Source: Linepithema humile (lineage: Eukaryota; Arthropoda; Insecta; Hymenoptera; Formicidae). From it: a stretch of 64,000 bases of DNA. The DNA lies in contig NC_090134.1 of NCBI RefSeq assembly GCF_040581485.1, positions 3,844,001 to 3,908,000 on the forward strand, in the 5' to 3' direction. Below are positions 13,237 through 26,999 of the stretch, in pieces (positions within the stretch are counted from its first letter, which is position 1; each line of letters opens with the position of its first letter). The notes under the pieces were generated by a model. That model was not told where the DNA came from. It saw nothing but the letters and a program-made list of their open reading frames with translations, and searched no databases. The translations under genes and the position numbers were made by a program.

Positions 13237-16200
13237 CAAGACCGCAGGTGATCGCTGCGAACGTTTCTTCGTGAAAGACATTAACGATCACTGCATCACC
13301 GTGCTAAGGGCACAAAACAGCACGTCCACATTCAAGTTTGACCGCGCAATTAATATTCCGTTCGGTGTCGCTGATTGATGATAGCGCGTTTATCAGGCGA
13401 CGTGCGGCGGCGACGAGGCTGGATTATCTGTCGCATTAAAAAGCGTTTTCGACATTCGCACGTATTATCCGAGCGTTACATTTCGATAAATGGAACTTAA
13501 ACAATCGGTCCGTAGAAATTGGCCCGGGCGACGCCATATGACGTATGTGTATGCGTGCGGCGCGGCCTCTCCCGTCTACCGTAAACAGAATTATACAATA
13601 CCGAATGCGCTACCATTAATTAGCGTGACTTGGTGTCGGCGGTACGGCCACGCACGCGCGCGCTTTTATTTTAGCGTATTCCAACAAAATGTTTTCGCGC
13701 CCCCAAAATAAATTGCGGACTTTTTAATTGAGATCCATCGCGTCGATGATTCTGCCTGCTCGAAAACACTTTCCCTCCTCCCCGCGCTTTCCATCGAATT
13801 TTCGCTGCTCGTATTTTGGGAATAATATTCCTCGATAAATCAGGAATAATGGAATTCAGTGTCAATATTTAAAAACGTTTTTGTTCTGATTAGTTGATCT
13901 CATCATCATCGAAAACTCGTGATGTATTGATCCGTTCTTTTTCTTTCATTTTAAAATATATATCTACAATTTAATTTAACAAATATTCCTGCGTATTAAA
14001 AGTCAAATATGCTGGAAACAAATTTGCGCGGTAATATAAAAAAGTATTACGAATCTCGTCAATAACATATGGTACAGTGTATTGCCTGAACTTAACTTAT
14101 ATGATAAGAATGATGCTACTTTCGGGGAACGTGTGGCATTTCGAAGGTGGAAAAATGTGGCAGGGATCGTAAGTTGTAACGAGTTTGCCCCACCAATGCG
14201 TATTACTGAGAAGAAAAAAATTTCTATATACGGCGAGATGTATTACTTATGTATATAGCGTGTCGAGCTCTGATTACACGGCTTGTAAAGCGGAAAAGTT
14301 CCTGCTGTTTCTTGAAATCCAGTATCGATCGAGCGCATCGAAACGCTACCACGCGACGAAAAAACTTGGAACACGACCGGCTCGGGCAAAACCATCTCGA
14401 CTGTATACTTTGTAACGTAATGAAAGTCGCGAACACGCAGGAATAATCGGTTATACCGGCGAAGTTGCGTTCCGTGAAGTAGTTATCATTCACAGTGTAA
14501 TAAATATCGTTACGCAATGCGTCTATTATTATCGAGTCAGATAATTTATGATGATTGAGCAGTGAGAAACATTGTACATCTCCGTAGCGCTTGTACATGA
14601 TGCTGGAATATTTTTTTTCCAGATATTTTAATAGATTTTTCGTATATACGTCTAAAATGTTCGAAAAATTTTAGAAATAAACAATATCATCTTTTTTATC
14701 GATTGGTAAATTGTGTGTGAAGTTAACTGGGTTGGCTATACTTTGTAATACATATATTCAATGTTTTTTAGTTTGCACCACTAATGAACTAATTAACTAA
14801 TTTGTTCTATTATAAAATACATATTAGAATAATTTACGTAGTTTACCCAATAAAAACTGTTTTTTATCAAGCTATGCAAATTCTTTAAATAGATTCAATA
14901 TTATTTCAAATTTTGTCGCTGATTGCGACGAATTTTTTAAAATAAAAATAACACGTAAAATAAAATGCCAAAATTTAAAAGAATTAAATATTTTTCACTT
15001 ACAAATAAATATATACATTCCGTGCAAATTGCGAAGCACTCTCGCTTGTTTAAGTATGCGCTGCATTTATTCAAGTGAATATACACTTGACTCGTTACAC
15101 TTTTCGCTTTTATAATGTCAAATTACACAGCAATACAACCGATTTTATTCGATCTGCAATCTAATTTGCCTTGCCGATAAATCAAAATTTATTAAATAAT
15201 TAATTATCTACTACACTACGTAATGCACCTACATAATTCACTAATAATAAAGACATGTATTCTCAACATCACAAGTACATTGTGCTCATTATGTAATCTC
15301 TTTTTCAGATCATTCGAGAATTCAGAATTAATGTTTCATTTTTTGATTCTTAAGGCAGCGATTGCATTATTTTACATTTCAATTATTTCTTTGATTTTAT
15401 AAAAATAAATAGATTTAGCAAGATAAATGCATCGATTCTTGCTTTAGAGATACGTTTTATCTGTTCTATCGATTTTGTAATCTGATTTATAGTCTTTTTT
15501 GTTATAAACATTCAACGAAATATCCAAGAAAGAAATCGTGCATTTTACTTCAATTACAATTATTTACTTTAATTACAATTGGCGAAACATTCCTAAATTC
15601 CTGCATATAATATAGATAATATAGATTTATAAATGTTATAAACAAAATTATCAAATTTTTTATAACATTTAAATCAATATATATTTGTAATATTCTAAAT
15701 TGATCTTTTGACAACGGTAATAAGATTCAAATCTACGCGTATATCTATGAAATGATATTTGCAAAGATATTGTTTTGTTTGCCTTAATTAATCTAAGTGA
15801 TTTTAATACACATATAAATTACACATAGCACATAAATTCACTTAAATAATGCATATTGTGTCTAGACGGCAATATTAATTTAATCTAAATGGACAAAAAA
15901 GAAAAAAATAATATCTTTATAGATACCGTTTTGTATGAGTGTACATACGTGTATATAGACCTTTATTTTACTGTTATATAATAATATAGTCTATATATAC
16001 TAAATATCAATTTAGAACATTACAAATAGATTACTGAAATTTTGGCGTAATTAATGTGACTGATCATGATTTTTTCGCAATAAATATCGAAACACATTTT
16101 GTTTTTTTTAGACATAAATCTTTGTAAATAATTAAAGCTTGTTGAATAATACATGCGTGTGCTTCATACGTTTTTATAAGCTAATTAAAATTATAGAAGT

Positions 16201-19129
16201 GCTAGAAAGTGCTTTTCCTTGCCCTTGTTTTATAAACTTTTTTTCTAAGTTTATAAATCTTTTATGCTTTAGATTCGTATGAGTTTCAGTAGTTTGCATT
16301 TAATGCAAAACCTTCTCGCAACAGTGTCTGCGAAAGACGTACTCGTCAATACGACGCACTGCGTAAATGAAGCGATATGTAACGTTTTTATGAAAATGAC
16401 GAGATAAGAAATTTCCGCGTTGCAACGAACTAGAAAACTAAAATAGCGGCTATAAAAGACAAAATATTACAAAAATTGTTTCAGGAGCTACGAAAGTGCA
16501 TATCCCGTAATTCGTTAATTAATAATTAATTTTCAGACGCTTTTAAATTTGTATTCTCCCCACGCATATTTAATTATCAATGTGATTGCGGTCTCACTCG
16601 TTTCACATTTCCACAATATTCATATATAAGCAAATACAATTCAAAATTCAACTTTACATTTAGTCATGTAAATCTCAATGCTTATGATGCTCGTGACTAT
16701 TTTAATTTCCTATTAAATTCTTTTTTTTCAGTCTGCATAATGACGTCATTTAGCTATTACTATGTAGCAATTTTATTTTTTTATTTCTGCGTTCTTACAC
16801 TGTTGGAAATATTGTGCGTAAATCGAAGATTTAAATAAAGAATATGAAACGTAAGGTGTGAGAAATACGAGTCTGAATTGTAATTTAATGATTACGTTCT
16901 GCAATCGTCGCCGTAGCGAAGAGATCCGACTCTGACGCGCTATCTCAGGGTTACCTAACAACATGCGCGAGGATGCACTTTCGGGCGACGTCACGAGCGT
17001 CCGATACGCTAGTCGACCGGCGCTCGCACAGTCATGCAAAGTAAAAATAAAACGGCGGGCTAGCAATTCCGTTCACGCAACACGCGCGCCGTGCGTTACC
17101 TAAGAACGCGTAGACGAGCAATTCAGCGTAACCGCACGGTTATAAAAAAAAAAAAGACGCAAAGAAACAACGGACGCATGGTCGCGCGTGCACCGTTGGA
17201 TCGATGCATATACACACGACGTCGGACGCAGACGGACTATAATCGCATTTGACACGCAGGACCACAGGTGCCCGAAAGCGACCGCGAGTTGGCCTTCATA
17301 TTTCTTTATTCCCTTTTTGTTCCTTAAATAAAAAAAGTCTCTCTCAAAGGGATCAAAGTATAGCATGATTAACAATTAATTTTTTTATCTGCGTCATTTT
17401 TTTACGAGATATATATTTCTGCCAATAAACATTTTTATATTAAAAACTATGTATTTTTTAGATTTTAGAATTTATTCGACAATTGTGAAAAAAAAAAAAT
17501 TGTTTAAATATTTAGCGTCAGCATATTTTATATTTTACTCAAATTGTTGGCGATATTGCGTTGTGGAATGATACGCAGCAATTGTGAAAAATGCACGAAA
17601 ACAATAAATCATGAAAGGTGTTAGCGCTTTTAGTATAAAATTATTAATTATAGATTACACGCAATAGAAAATATCGATAGATCGCACAGCTTCAGCTTTT
17701 TTTAGGCTGAAATATGATACTTAGACCGCACGTTGTATATCCATGTATCGATTGCAAATCATCGATTTGCTGGTAACATATAAGTAACGATTGATAACGA
17801 TCGCAGAGTAACTTTCCTTCGTATGCACACTCGACAACAGTATACACACATCCATGTATCAGTGTTTTTTAGCCATTTTCAATAACTATTTTAATTCATA
17901 AATTTTTCGAATATCTGCTGTTATAAAAACAGCAAATTTATAAGCTAGTCATATCCGTGGAATATTTTATAAATACATTCGTTAAAATATATGCACGTCT
18001 ACGTAAAGAAAAAAGTAGATGAGAGATGTTCTTGCTAAATTTTTTTTATTTACATACTGATAAGCGTTCCATTGACGTGATCTTCTTTAAAAATATAGAA
18101 CAAATGTAGATTTTCACATTACATGCTGAATTATTTCTACTATATTATCATTTAGACGATATATCTATTAACACACTTTTTAATTTTTAATGCTAAATTA
18201 AGTAAATTATCATTGTGAAATTAATCGTTTGCAAATGTTCGGGTTGACATGAGATGAAACTCTGCCAAACGCAGTTGAAAAACACTGTTGGGATCGCATA
18301 CGCACTACCTGTTACGTGTCTCTCTCTTTCTGTCTCTCATGCGGATGCACAGCGAGCATCGGGTATAATTCGCGTTACCTAAGAATCTATATAAAAGCAC
18401 AGTGTATCGCTGCGAGAGTCGCGATAGATGAATATATGTGCATGCATTACTAAATGCAATCTTAGCAGAACTTACGCCACGCATGCACACATAATGCATT
18501 ACGAGAATAAAATAGAAAGAATAAGAAGTATATGATATAATGTTAGCAGCGCGTAATAAAGTGCAAAAAATAATTAGTTTGAAAATAAATGTCGAAAATA
18601 AAAGAAGAGCCCTAGACATCTGTTAAATAATATATGAAGGACACGTATATTTATCAAACTTATAAAAAACAATATCATATAACAATGTACATCTCAGGCC
18701 TGTTGTTTATAAAAATCAAATTATATAAGAATATGGACTATTAGAATTTGCTTGTTATCAACACACGATGCTTGTAAAAAATCAAAATTATTTACTGATA
18801 CGTAAACAATGATAAAACGTAGCGAAACATAGCTGTCAATATGATAAAGTAGTGATTTTGTTAAAAACGTTAGTTATACAGCATTGTTTTTTAAATAACA
18901 GTATATGTAAGCTTAGAACAGAAATTCATCGTGAGAATCTTTCTCTTTAAAATAGTTGATTTATTTCAAATGTTTATTCTCTTAATTAAGATTGAAGTCA
19001 CTGACTCTTCGAAATATAAGATAGAATATTTGTGTTTCTTTCATAAGAAACCTCACGCTTCATCGTGAGACTCTCTATCGACATTAGGCTTATGAAGGAG
19101 TCGATCCGTCATCGTCAGACAAGTGAAAA
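13237..19129. other. No gene seen: mostly AT-rich
   Basis: This is a long, mostly AT-rich stretch, especially 14600-16800 and 17380-19030. CpG-rich patches lie at about 13370-13800 and 16870-17290. No open frame has recognisable domains. It is compatible with intronic or intergenic DNA. Confidence 0.55.
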
Positions 19130-21500
19130 AATAGCTATGTTGCGCGTGATCTACGTTGAAAATAATAATTAACTCCGCGCGCGCTGCGTAAGACGTCAAT
19201 GCGTGCGATACTTTTACGCGTTTCCCCTTTACCCTTCTCTTGCAATACTTCCTCCTTCTCTCTCAGCCACCGGCGAACATGCGTTTTTTTGGTCCAACAA
19301 CGCCTGTGCCGCGCTACGAATCGCGAGATCCGCGAGAGAAACGTGCGCGACGCTGCCTGTGGTGTGTGTTTGTGTGTATGCATGCGTGTCCGTGTCGCGC
19401 GATTTTCTACGTGTACGTAATGAGTGTGTGTGTGCGGACGAGAGCGCACGCGCTCCTCGCGGAGTCTGTGTATGGGAGAGCGCGCGCGGCGTGTGTACGC
19501 GGCCGTGCGAGCGTGAGTGTTTCACACCTGACTACTACGTGAGTCGTGGAAGCGATCGTACGAACATCGAAAAACGATCGCGAGTCCGTGGAAAGACGCG
19601 AGTGACGTTAAAAATCACGTTGGCGAACACGCGGATTTATCGCGCGACGCTCACGGCGCTCGGTCGCGCAGAATCGATTTATTTTGTCCGCACGGTCTGC
19701 GCGGCGAACACGGTAGGTTAGTTGACCGCGGGGCCGAGCGAGCGCTGAGCTGACAGTAGGCCGGCGACGTCACAGTGGGCCGGTTCGAGCCTTCCTTCGT
19801 TCGATTCAGGCAGGCTCCTCTATTCGTTTTACATGTAGCAAGGTAAATATTTAGACGCGGTGTTTTGCGAATTCACAAAAGAACGTGGCCCAGTGCGCGG
19901 ATTATTATTTTTATCGTCGTACATTCGTCATCGGCGCCGTCGTCATCGCTGTCATCGCTGTCATCGTCGTCGCGGGGGCGGACAACCGTTTCTCCGTCCC
20001 GACGGTTTTTGTGACGCGTGCGATTTCGCCGTGACAAACGTTTGATTTTGCCACACAACGTCAGACGGATGAACAGAGAATGGGAGAGATAATGTATGTA
20101 TTCACAACGGAGAGGGTGCGAGCAACAATTTTCGTCTTTCGTCGTACGTCGTCCGTCGATACGTCTATACGTTACCACTTGCCGTGTTCTTTAACCACCG
20201 CAGCCACTGCCATCGCTGCCACTGACGTTCCGTCGCCACTGACCGTTGTCACCGCTGCCCGTCACGAGTGTGACGGGTTCGCGATCAGAAAAACGGACAG
20301 AGGGAAAAGATAGACGAGCGGAGAGAAGGAGAGACGAAAAGACGGGAAAATGAGAGAGAAAGAGAGAGAGATCGACAGCGAACGGAAGGATTACGGGGAG
20401 AGCGCGAAAAATCGTGACCTCGCGTCACGCAAAAACCGCATCGCGAGACACGCACTAAGTTTCGCGGGTTTCACAGTCGGTGTTTCGATTCTGCGATTCG
20501 TGCTCTATGTCGATTCATCTGACACGTCGATCGCTGCATCCGCGCGCGTTATTTGCGCTTCGGCGGAGCTGTCATGAGGCGCAAAGTGACGAAGGACTCT
20601 CTGTATCTCCCTTGCGTCTCTTCGGAGCGCGCGCGTCTCTGATCGGGAAATAGTGGAGACACGTGAAAACGCGCGCTCTGACAGCTCGCGCTGCGGCGCG
20701 GCGCGTGTACGTCACGTTCGTGAGCGGTTCGCGCGCGCATTTCCGGCAGTCACGATTATAAATCGACGCGGCGACCTTGCGCGGCCCCGAAAACTTTTGG
20801 CAGGCGTTTTCAAATCTCGCGATCGGTCTCGTTACACCGTGACGTGGACGCGCGTTCGAAATAGTTCAGCCTCCTCCTCACGACAACGGAAAAGTCTGGC
20901 CAGAAACAGAAAAAGAGAGAAAGAGACATAGAGAAAGAGAGAAGAAAAGCGATCTCGGGATGTACGCTCTTGGCACGTTGGTCCTCGCGCGTGCCGCGAT
21001 CTGATGCGACTCGACGCGCCGCGACGTGCCGCGACACACGTGACAGTGAACAGTGCAACGTGTACCGCGCGAGCGACGCACTTAGAGCCACGAGACGTCG
21101 AGGAAGCGAGCAGCTCGCGGCGTCTCGTGTGCGTCATCCGTCGTCGCGACGCGTCTTGAGTCGCTGACGTATATTTCGCGGAGACGGGATCCCTTTCGGG
21201 GCGGGAAAGAAAGAGAGCCACTACATTTATTAATGCTCAGTTACATGACAGCGCCGGGTTTGCGACGAAAAGATAAACAGGAAGCGAACGAAATTGTTAA
21301 ACGTCGGCTGAAGGACGTTACGAGAAAGTCGTGATGAAATGCGCTAATATGCAGACGCGCGTTGTCAAGAAAGAGGCATATTGCGAGAGTGCGTGTCCCG
21401 CGAGCCACCAACGCAGGCGGACAAAAATACCTCACGTGCATCGAGAAATTGACGAGAAAAAGGGAGAGAGATAGAGAGAGAGAGGGAGGGAGGGAAACGC
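19130..21500. promoter_or_regulatory. CpG-rich island, candidate distal promoter
   Basis: About 2.4 kb is markedly GC- and CpG-rich compared with its flanks and carries several CRE-like cores (GACGTCA near 19767, GACGTTA near 19607). A donor-like AAG followed by GTAAAT lies at 19840-19847. No coding frame here is convincing; overlapping frames of up to 172 codons on both strands are expected in CpG-rich DNA. It could be the promoter and untranslated first exon of the BTB zinc-finger gene about 17 kb downstream, or of a minus-strand gene. This is inference from composition only. Confidence 0.3.
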
Positions 21501-24500
21501 GTAAGGGGAGGTAAGCGGCAGGTCGTTTTCAGAGCACGATGCAATCGCGAGGAGACGATCGGGTGAGCGAGTAAAAGTAAAGCATGACGGTCCCGAGGAA
21601 ATTTAGAACGTTCGAACGGTCCGTCATTACGACGCCAAGAAGGCCTTAACTATCGAGATGTTCTCTCTCGCGCGCGGATTTTACTTCAGCAGTGACAGAA
21701 ACGGCAGTCGTAGTGACGTTACTTTCAAGGAGGGCTTATTCCGACGAATTCGTGCCAAATTGATCGAAAATAATTAATTGGATGATGTTATGCAAAACTG
21801 ATTAATTCTTAATGTCAGCCGTGATGTCAGCCTTTTTTTCTTCTTACCCTTTTATTGTAGTTGAATACTATTCAAGAGCTTTCTTATTTTCAAATGTCTA
21901 GTTTTAAAATCCCTTTTCGCGCACGCAAAATATCACGAATATTCCTGTATTGACATATAGTTGAATAAAAGAAAGTAGTAGTATCGTCATAAATAAGACT
22001 CGTAAAATTTTATCAAATAAATCACATAACTGTCTCGGCACGATAAACCGTAGTATTTTGCATCTAATTTATTAAAAATGATTACGTATGTTAACTCACT
22101 TTCGCGTAGCGCAGTTAAAGTAAACGAATTCTGTGTTAAAACGAGCGCTCTGAATAGATGTTGATACGAAAGAAATTCTTTTGTAAAAACTACTTTTTCT
22201 CTGCGCTTTTTATAGATCCATCTCACTCAAGAATGTGTAGACTTTCTGTCTGCTATTTGAGTATCTTGACTGACAATGATCCAATAATAGGTTCTAAGCA
22301 CAACACGCGTTTCTGCGTGGAATTTTCTTCCGTGCCAACATCCATTTGCCCTTGGCTCTCTCATCCAACCCTATCGTTTTAATTAGTCGAATTCACTGTG
22401 AAGAGGCTTAACAACCATTGTTAAATCCGATCGTTTACGTTAAAGTAAAGTGCAAGTGGTAACGGTGGCACGCGCTCTGTGATCAATTGTCGACTGACGC
22501 AACTGGCTTCAATGTACTTCACTCGAACCTTTGACTAAAATCTGTTCCCCATTTCTCGAACTAATTCGATTAGCTTTGACATTTTATACAGGTTCGTTAG
22601 AATAATTTTTTTTCGTTTATTATAATCATAAAGTCTTAAATTTGTGAACGATAACACGCGCGATTATCACAAGCGGAAAAATTTAACTTAAAGATGCAGT
22701 ATAAATATTTATCATAAAATATTTAGTAATTTCTTAATAGTCAAAGTTTATTATATTCAGCTTTTTTCAAATTACTGAAAGATCTCACATATGTTATTAA
22801 TTAAACAAGTTACAACGCGACGTATATTACGAATAATAATACGAACAATTATTTGCAGAAGTCAATATTCAATAGTTATAGTGCACATTTATACTGATTG
22901 TAGTTGATCAAGTCCTGCTATAATCAATATATAATTATGACACTAAGAAAAAATGCAAAAAAGTAATTGCCAGAATTATTGACATTTCAAACTGTCTATT
23001 TTCTCTTATTCTCATGTTTTATTATACCGCGGTCCTAACGCGTGTACAGCGACGATAATAGCATTTCCGCGATCGACTCTTGCCTTGACAGAGACAGACC
23101 GCGTGACGTATCGCCTGCGGCGCGAGGACGAGAATACCGAAGACGACGTTCCGTCCTCGTTTCTCAGTTCGGTCCTCGCGCCGCGCAGTCTGTCTTCGTC
23201 AGGGAACTGCATCCGATGTTTGAAGCGCGCGTGTTGTCACGCTGTACGGGGCGTCAGAGATGTCGAATTTTACAGGGACTTTAATAGAAAACTTGCTTGC
23301 AATACTTTGAGTACAGTAAACGTTAAAGTTTCATTTGCTGCTATAAGATACGAATTATTGTAATAATTATTATCCTCAATTTGCATTATCGTTCACTGCA
23401 TGTTAAACTCAACGCAATCAACGCAACGTAACGGAGATAAGAATAACTGTTCCGCAATTATAATTTTCAAAACTTATTTTCTAACCTCAAGAAAGAAAAA
23501 ATAAAAAGATAAGCAATGATTAAGTCTTAATAGTAATACGGATTATCTATTTCAGATAACTAAGTTTTCTATGAGAAAATAATATTCAACGTATCGCGGG
23601 TGTAACTCTTTCGGCAATACGGCCCTGTACTCTAAGCAACATAGACATTTGACGTTTCGCGAAGGTCGCGTATTCCAACTCTCCTTCTCTCTCATTCTCT
23701 CTCTATCTCTCTCTCGCTATCCGCGTCTCGCTCTCGTCTTTTTCTACTTCTCTGTCAGTCTTTTACGCGACGCGTACGCATACGTACGCTCCGACATTTA
23801 ACGATCGTTACGCGTTCAATTGTTCATCGTCGTCGTCGCCGAGAAACCGCGCACGACTTTCCGACGTTCGACACGAACGCTTTTCGAGCCGCTTCTGCAA
23901 CGATACATTCCGCAGCGCGTTATCGGCGAACGTGACATTGAGGATCGCCCGAGAGAGAATTGCAACGTAACGCACCGCGGCGTTAGCCGCCGCTATCGTA
24001 GATACCGCGACGTCGCGATGCGCCGCGCCGCACCGCGGCGTCGATCAGCTGGCGTCTCTCTGTCTCTCTCCCTCCGCATAACACCGGCGGCGTGCATGCT
24101 CCCTTGTGTTCCGTCATATATGCGTAAAACTGACTGCTAATAGGGCGTGCAGACGCGCGTGAGACATTTGTTTGCATGCGAATTGCGTATAGGATGTCTC
24201 GGAAACTCATTGAAAGATCTGCACCTGAAAAGTATATAAACAGATGTAAGTTCAAAAACTCATTTTTCAAGCTTAAATCTTTGAAGATCGCAGCTATGAA
24301 TACATACATTTGAGCTAAATAAATGCGACAATTAGAAAATAAATTCAATTAAACTCAAATTTGCATTAAAAATCATATATGTAGTTTTTTGAAATACATT
24401 TTTATAAACGGTTTTTATCTTATAAATACAAATTGTTTAAAACTCATTAAATAATCTTACTATGTTATCGCATTTATTTTGAAATGATTGCAAACTTGTA

Positions 24501-25508
24501 GATACAGTCATTTCAAGTGAAATTTATTTAATTCTTTCAAACTTATAGAGCTTGTTTTCCTGATAACAATGTGTAAACATATCAAAATCAATGAAATTTA
24601 CTCTATTCTGCTTCTCAGGTACAGAAATATTTTACGGGATAGATATTTTGAGGAATTTAAAACTGATTTTCTCATTTTTATATATTATTCTGCAATTCTT
24701 CTGCTGTAAAAATATCTCATTATTTCTCTAGTTTTGATTTTCTTTGCGAATACAAATCTTAACCACTTAACATGATAGTGATGATGATCAAAAAGATAAT
24801 CAAAAAGATAATTTTTATGATCGATTTTGTTGATTAGAAATGATTAAAAAAATAACTTGTGATTTATTTTGCCGGTTTTTTATTTAACTATTTTTGCTTT
24901 TATTATTTCCTCTTCTTTTTATGTTGTTTTAATTTGTATATTTGTTCTCATAATGCAATATAATTTCCTATCGGCATATACATTTACATTTGAGTTTTGT
25001 ATTTTTTGAAAGAGAATTATAACGATTATATATTACGTGGTAAAGAAAAGGGGCATTATCTCAGTACGATAAATATCACTTCGTCTCACACTTTTTCTCT
25101 CTTCCTTTTTTCTGTCCCCGTCGCGAATCACGCGAAACTCGAAAAATCGACCGACTCACGCACTGTGGCAGAGTTAAAAACAGCGTCATCTGGCTGTGGC
25201 GAAAGAGAGACCGCAGTATTTTGTACATTTTCTGCACTGATTAACGCATCCTCGCGCCGCGAGGTCGTTAACACTGATAAATCAAAAGAAAGCGACGCGT
25301 TCAAGACTCCTGCTTCGTGGAAGCATCGATCAAATAATTTTTGTAATATCGTGATATGCAAGGATATCTATATATATTTGAAAATATATAAACTCGATAA
25401 TAATATCTCGCAAGTACTTAGCTACAAATAAACCGATTTCTTTGTATTTGTTGAAAATTTAAAGTAGAATAATACGACAATAATTATTTTAAAATAAATA
25501 GTATCTTA
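21501..25508. other. No gene seen
   Basis: Mostly AT-rich, with CpG-rich patches at 23030-23280 and 23760-24140. TATAGGATGTCTCGG at about 24188 resembles the terminal motif of the inverted-repeat element at 41868-42252, but no partner end is visible. A 12-base duplication (ATAATCAAAAAG) lies near 24800. Confidence 0.5.
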
Positions 25509-25904
25509 CACTCAAAAAAATATTTCGCTGATGTAGTTAGATTTCTAGATATCGCAACAAGAATGTATCGCTATTTTTCGTATCTGTGAAAACATTGTTT
25601 GTCACATATAGAATTTATAGCAGTAATGTTCTAGCAATAGCTTCTGAAAAATTTAGGTACCATTGCTAAATGTTATTCATTGCATGATCTAACACGTGAT
25701 TGATCTTATATAGATAGGCGCTTTAGAGAAACTTTCTTTTTAAAGTTCACAAACAATACAGATATATATTCTGTTTCTGTCATCTAAACTGATTAAGTAA
25801 TTACATATGCAATATCACAACAGTTGCTAATCATTTGTCTGTTTTAGTTAATTTTTTACACCTAGAAAATTTTAGCTATTATTGCAAGATCATTTTTTTG
25901 AGTG
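25509..25904. mobile_element. Inverted-repeat element (MITE) flanked by TA
   Basis: A 396-base segment begins CACTCAAAAAAAT and ends with its exact reverse complement ATTTTTTTGAGTG. TA dinucleotides flank both sides (25507-25508 and 25905-25906), as expected for a TA target-site duplication. Inside the 13-base perfect ends, the arms keep imperfect similarity (TAGTTAGATTTCTAG on the left, and on the complement of the right TAGCTAAAATTTTCTAG). It contains no open frame worth noting. The TA target suggests a non-autonomous relative of Tc1/mariner elements, but family assignment is inference. Confidence 0.75.
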
Positions 25905-26943
25905 TACATGTAATATATATTTTTTAAGCATTAACTTTATTTTTGGCGCTTAGCGCTATAATTTACATATATATATACATTTCAAATCTTTGATTTTTAT
26001 ATATATTAATCTAATATTGCAAATATTAAATTTTTTAATTACTGTAAGCAATGTAAATATTGCTGAATTTTAATGCAATGTTTTCAAAAAATTTTAGTAA
26101 CGATATCAAAATGATATGCATAATACTTACGTAGTATTGATAAGTTGTATTTAAATACATTGCTAATTGGCATTTGTAACGTAATTCTTGCGACGGGAAA
26201 ATTACAAGCGGCAAGACGCATTTGTGTATCTCCACGCACTAGCGTATATCGGCACGGGTTATCGATTTATAATCATAATCGTCGCAGATAACAACAAGGC
26301 GAAAGAATTAGCCCGAGGTGTTTCATTGCCAAGCGATAGACGTTCGTTCGTTCGCAGGCGTCTTCAAAGAAAGGCCAATACGTTTCGATGTTCTTATCGA
26401 AACTTTGATTATTGTTTGACGGATTTGGAGCAAGAATGAACTAGATTCGTGACGGTAATTTTAATCTTTGTTTCAAATTCAAAAATGTTGTTATTTAAGT
26501 TATGAAAAAAACTATCTAACTTTAATGAATTCGCATTTGAATCTCCATGAGATAAATACATTTTTCACAAACATTTATGACACAAAAAAAAACTATTCGG
26601 AATTTTTCTCAAAAATACGGTTATCACTGCTAAACACCGTTTCACGTTAAAAATTAAAATATTTCGAAAAATATTAAAAAGCGCTCTTGCACAATCTCTG
26701 AACCGTTTATTTATTTATACGTATCAAAAGTACGGAGAGTAATCTCGGAACAGGAGAAAAACTCCACGCTTCTATACATATCGCGAAAAACAAAAATTGC
26801 GTAACAGCTATCTATCCCATTGTCAGCCGGCCGGACGACTTAAATCGGTTTCGACTGGTTCACGATCTTTTGATTGGCGGCATTCTACAGAGTGATTTTC
26901 GATGGGCACCGCCGATGGGCGGTTTTGCCTACAATCCCGGCGT
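25905..26943. other. No gene seen
   Basis: AT-rich sequence with short unrecognised open frames only. Confidence 0.5.
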
Positions 26944-26989
26944 ACATGTATATACGTATATATATATACGTATATATGTATATACATAT
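26944..26989. repeat. TATA/ACGT alternating purine-pyrimidine palindrome
   Basis: About 45 bases alternate TATA with ACGT and ATGTATATAC. The centre ACGTATATATATATACGT is a perfect palindrome and the flanks are near-symmetric. This may extrude as a cruciform or simply be a microsatellite. Confidence 0.8.
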
Positions 26990-26999
26990 TGTAATCATT

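Noticed and set aside
19203..19721. A 172-codon plus-strand frame
   Set aside because: CpG-rich DNA with equally long frames in other phases and on the other strand; no domain.
19775..19800. A tRNA-like B box (GGTTCGAGCC)
   Set aside because: The flanking bases cannot form a T-arm stem, and no A box lies at the right distance.
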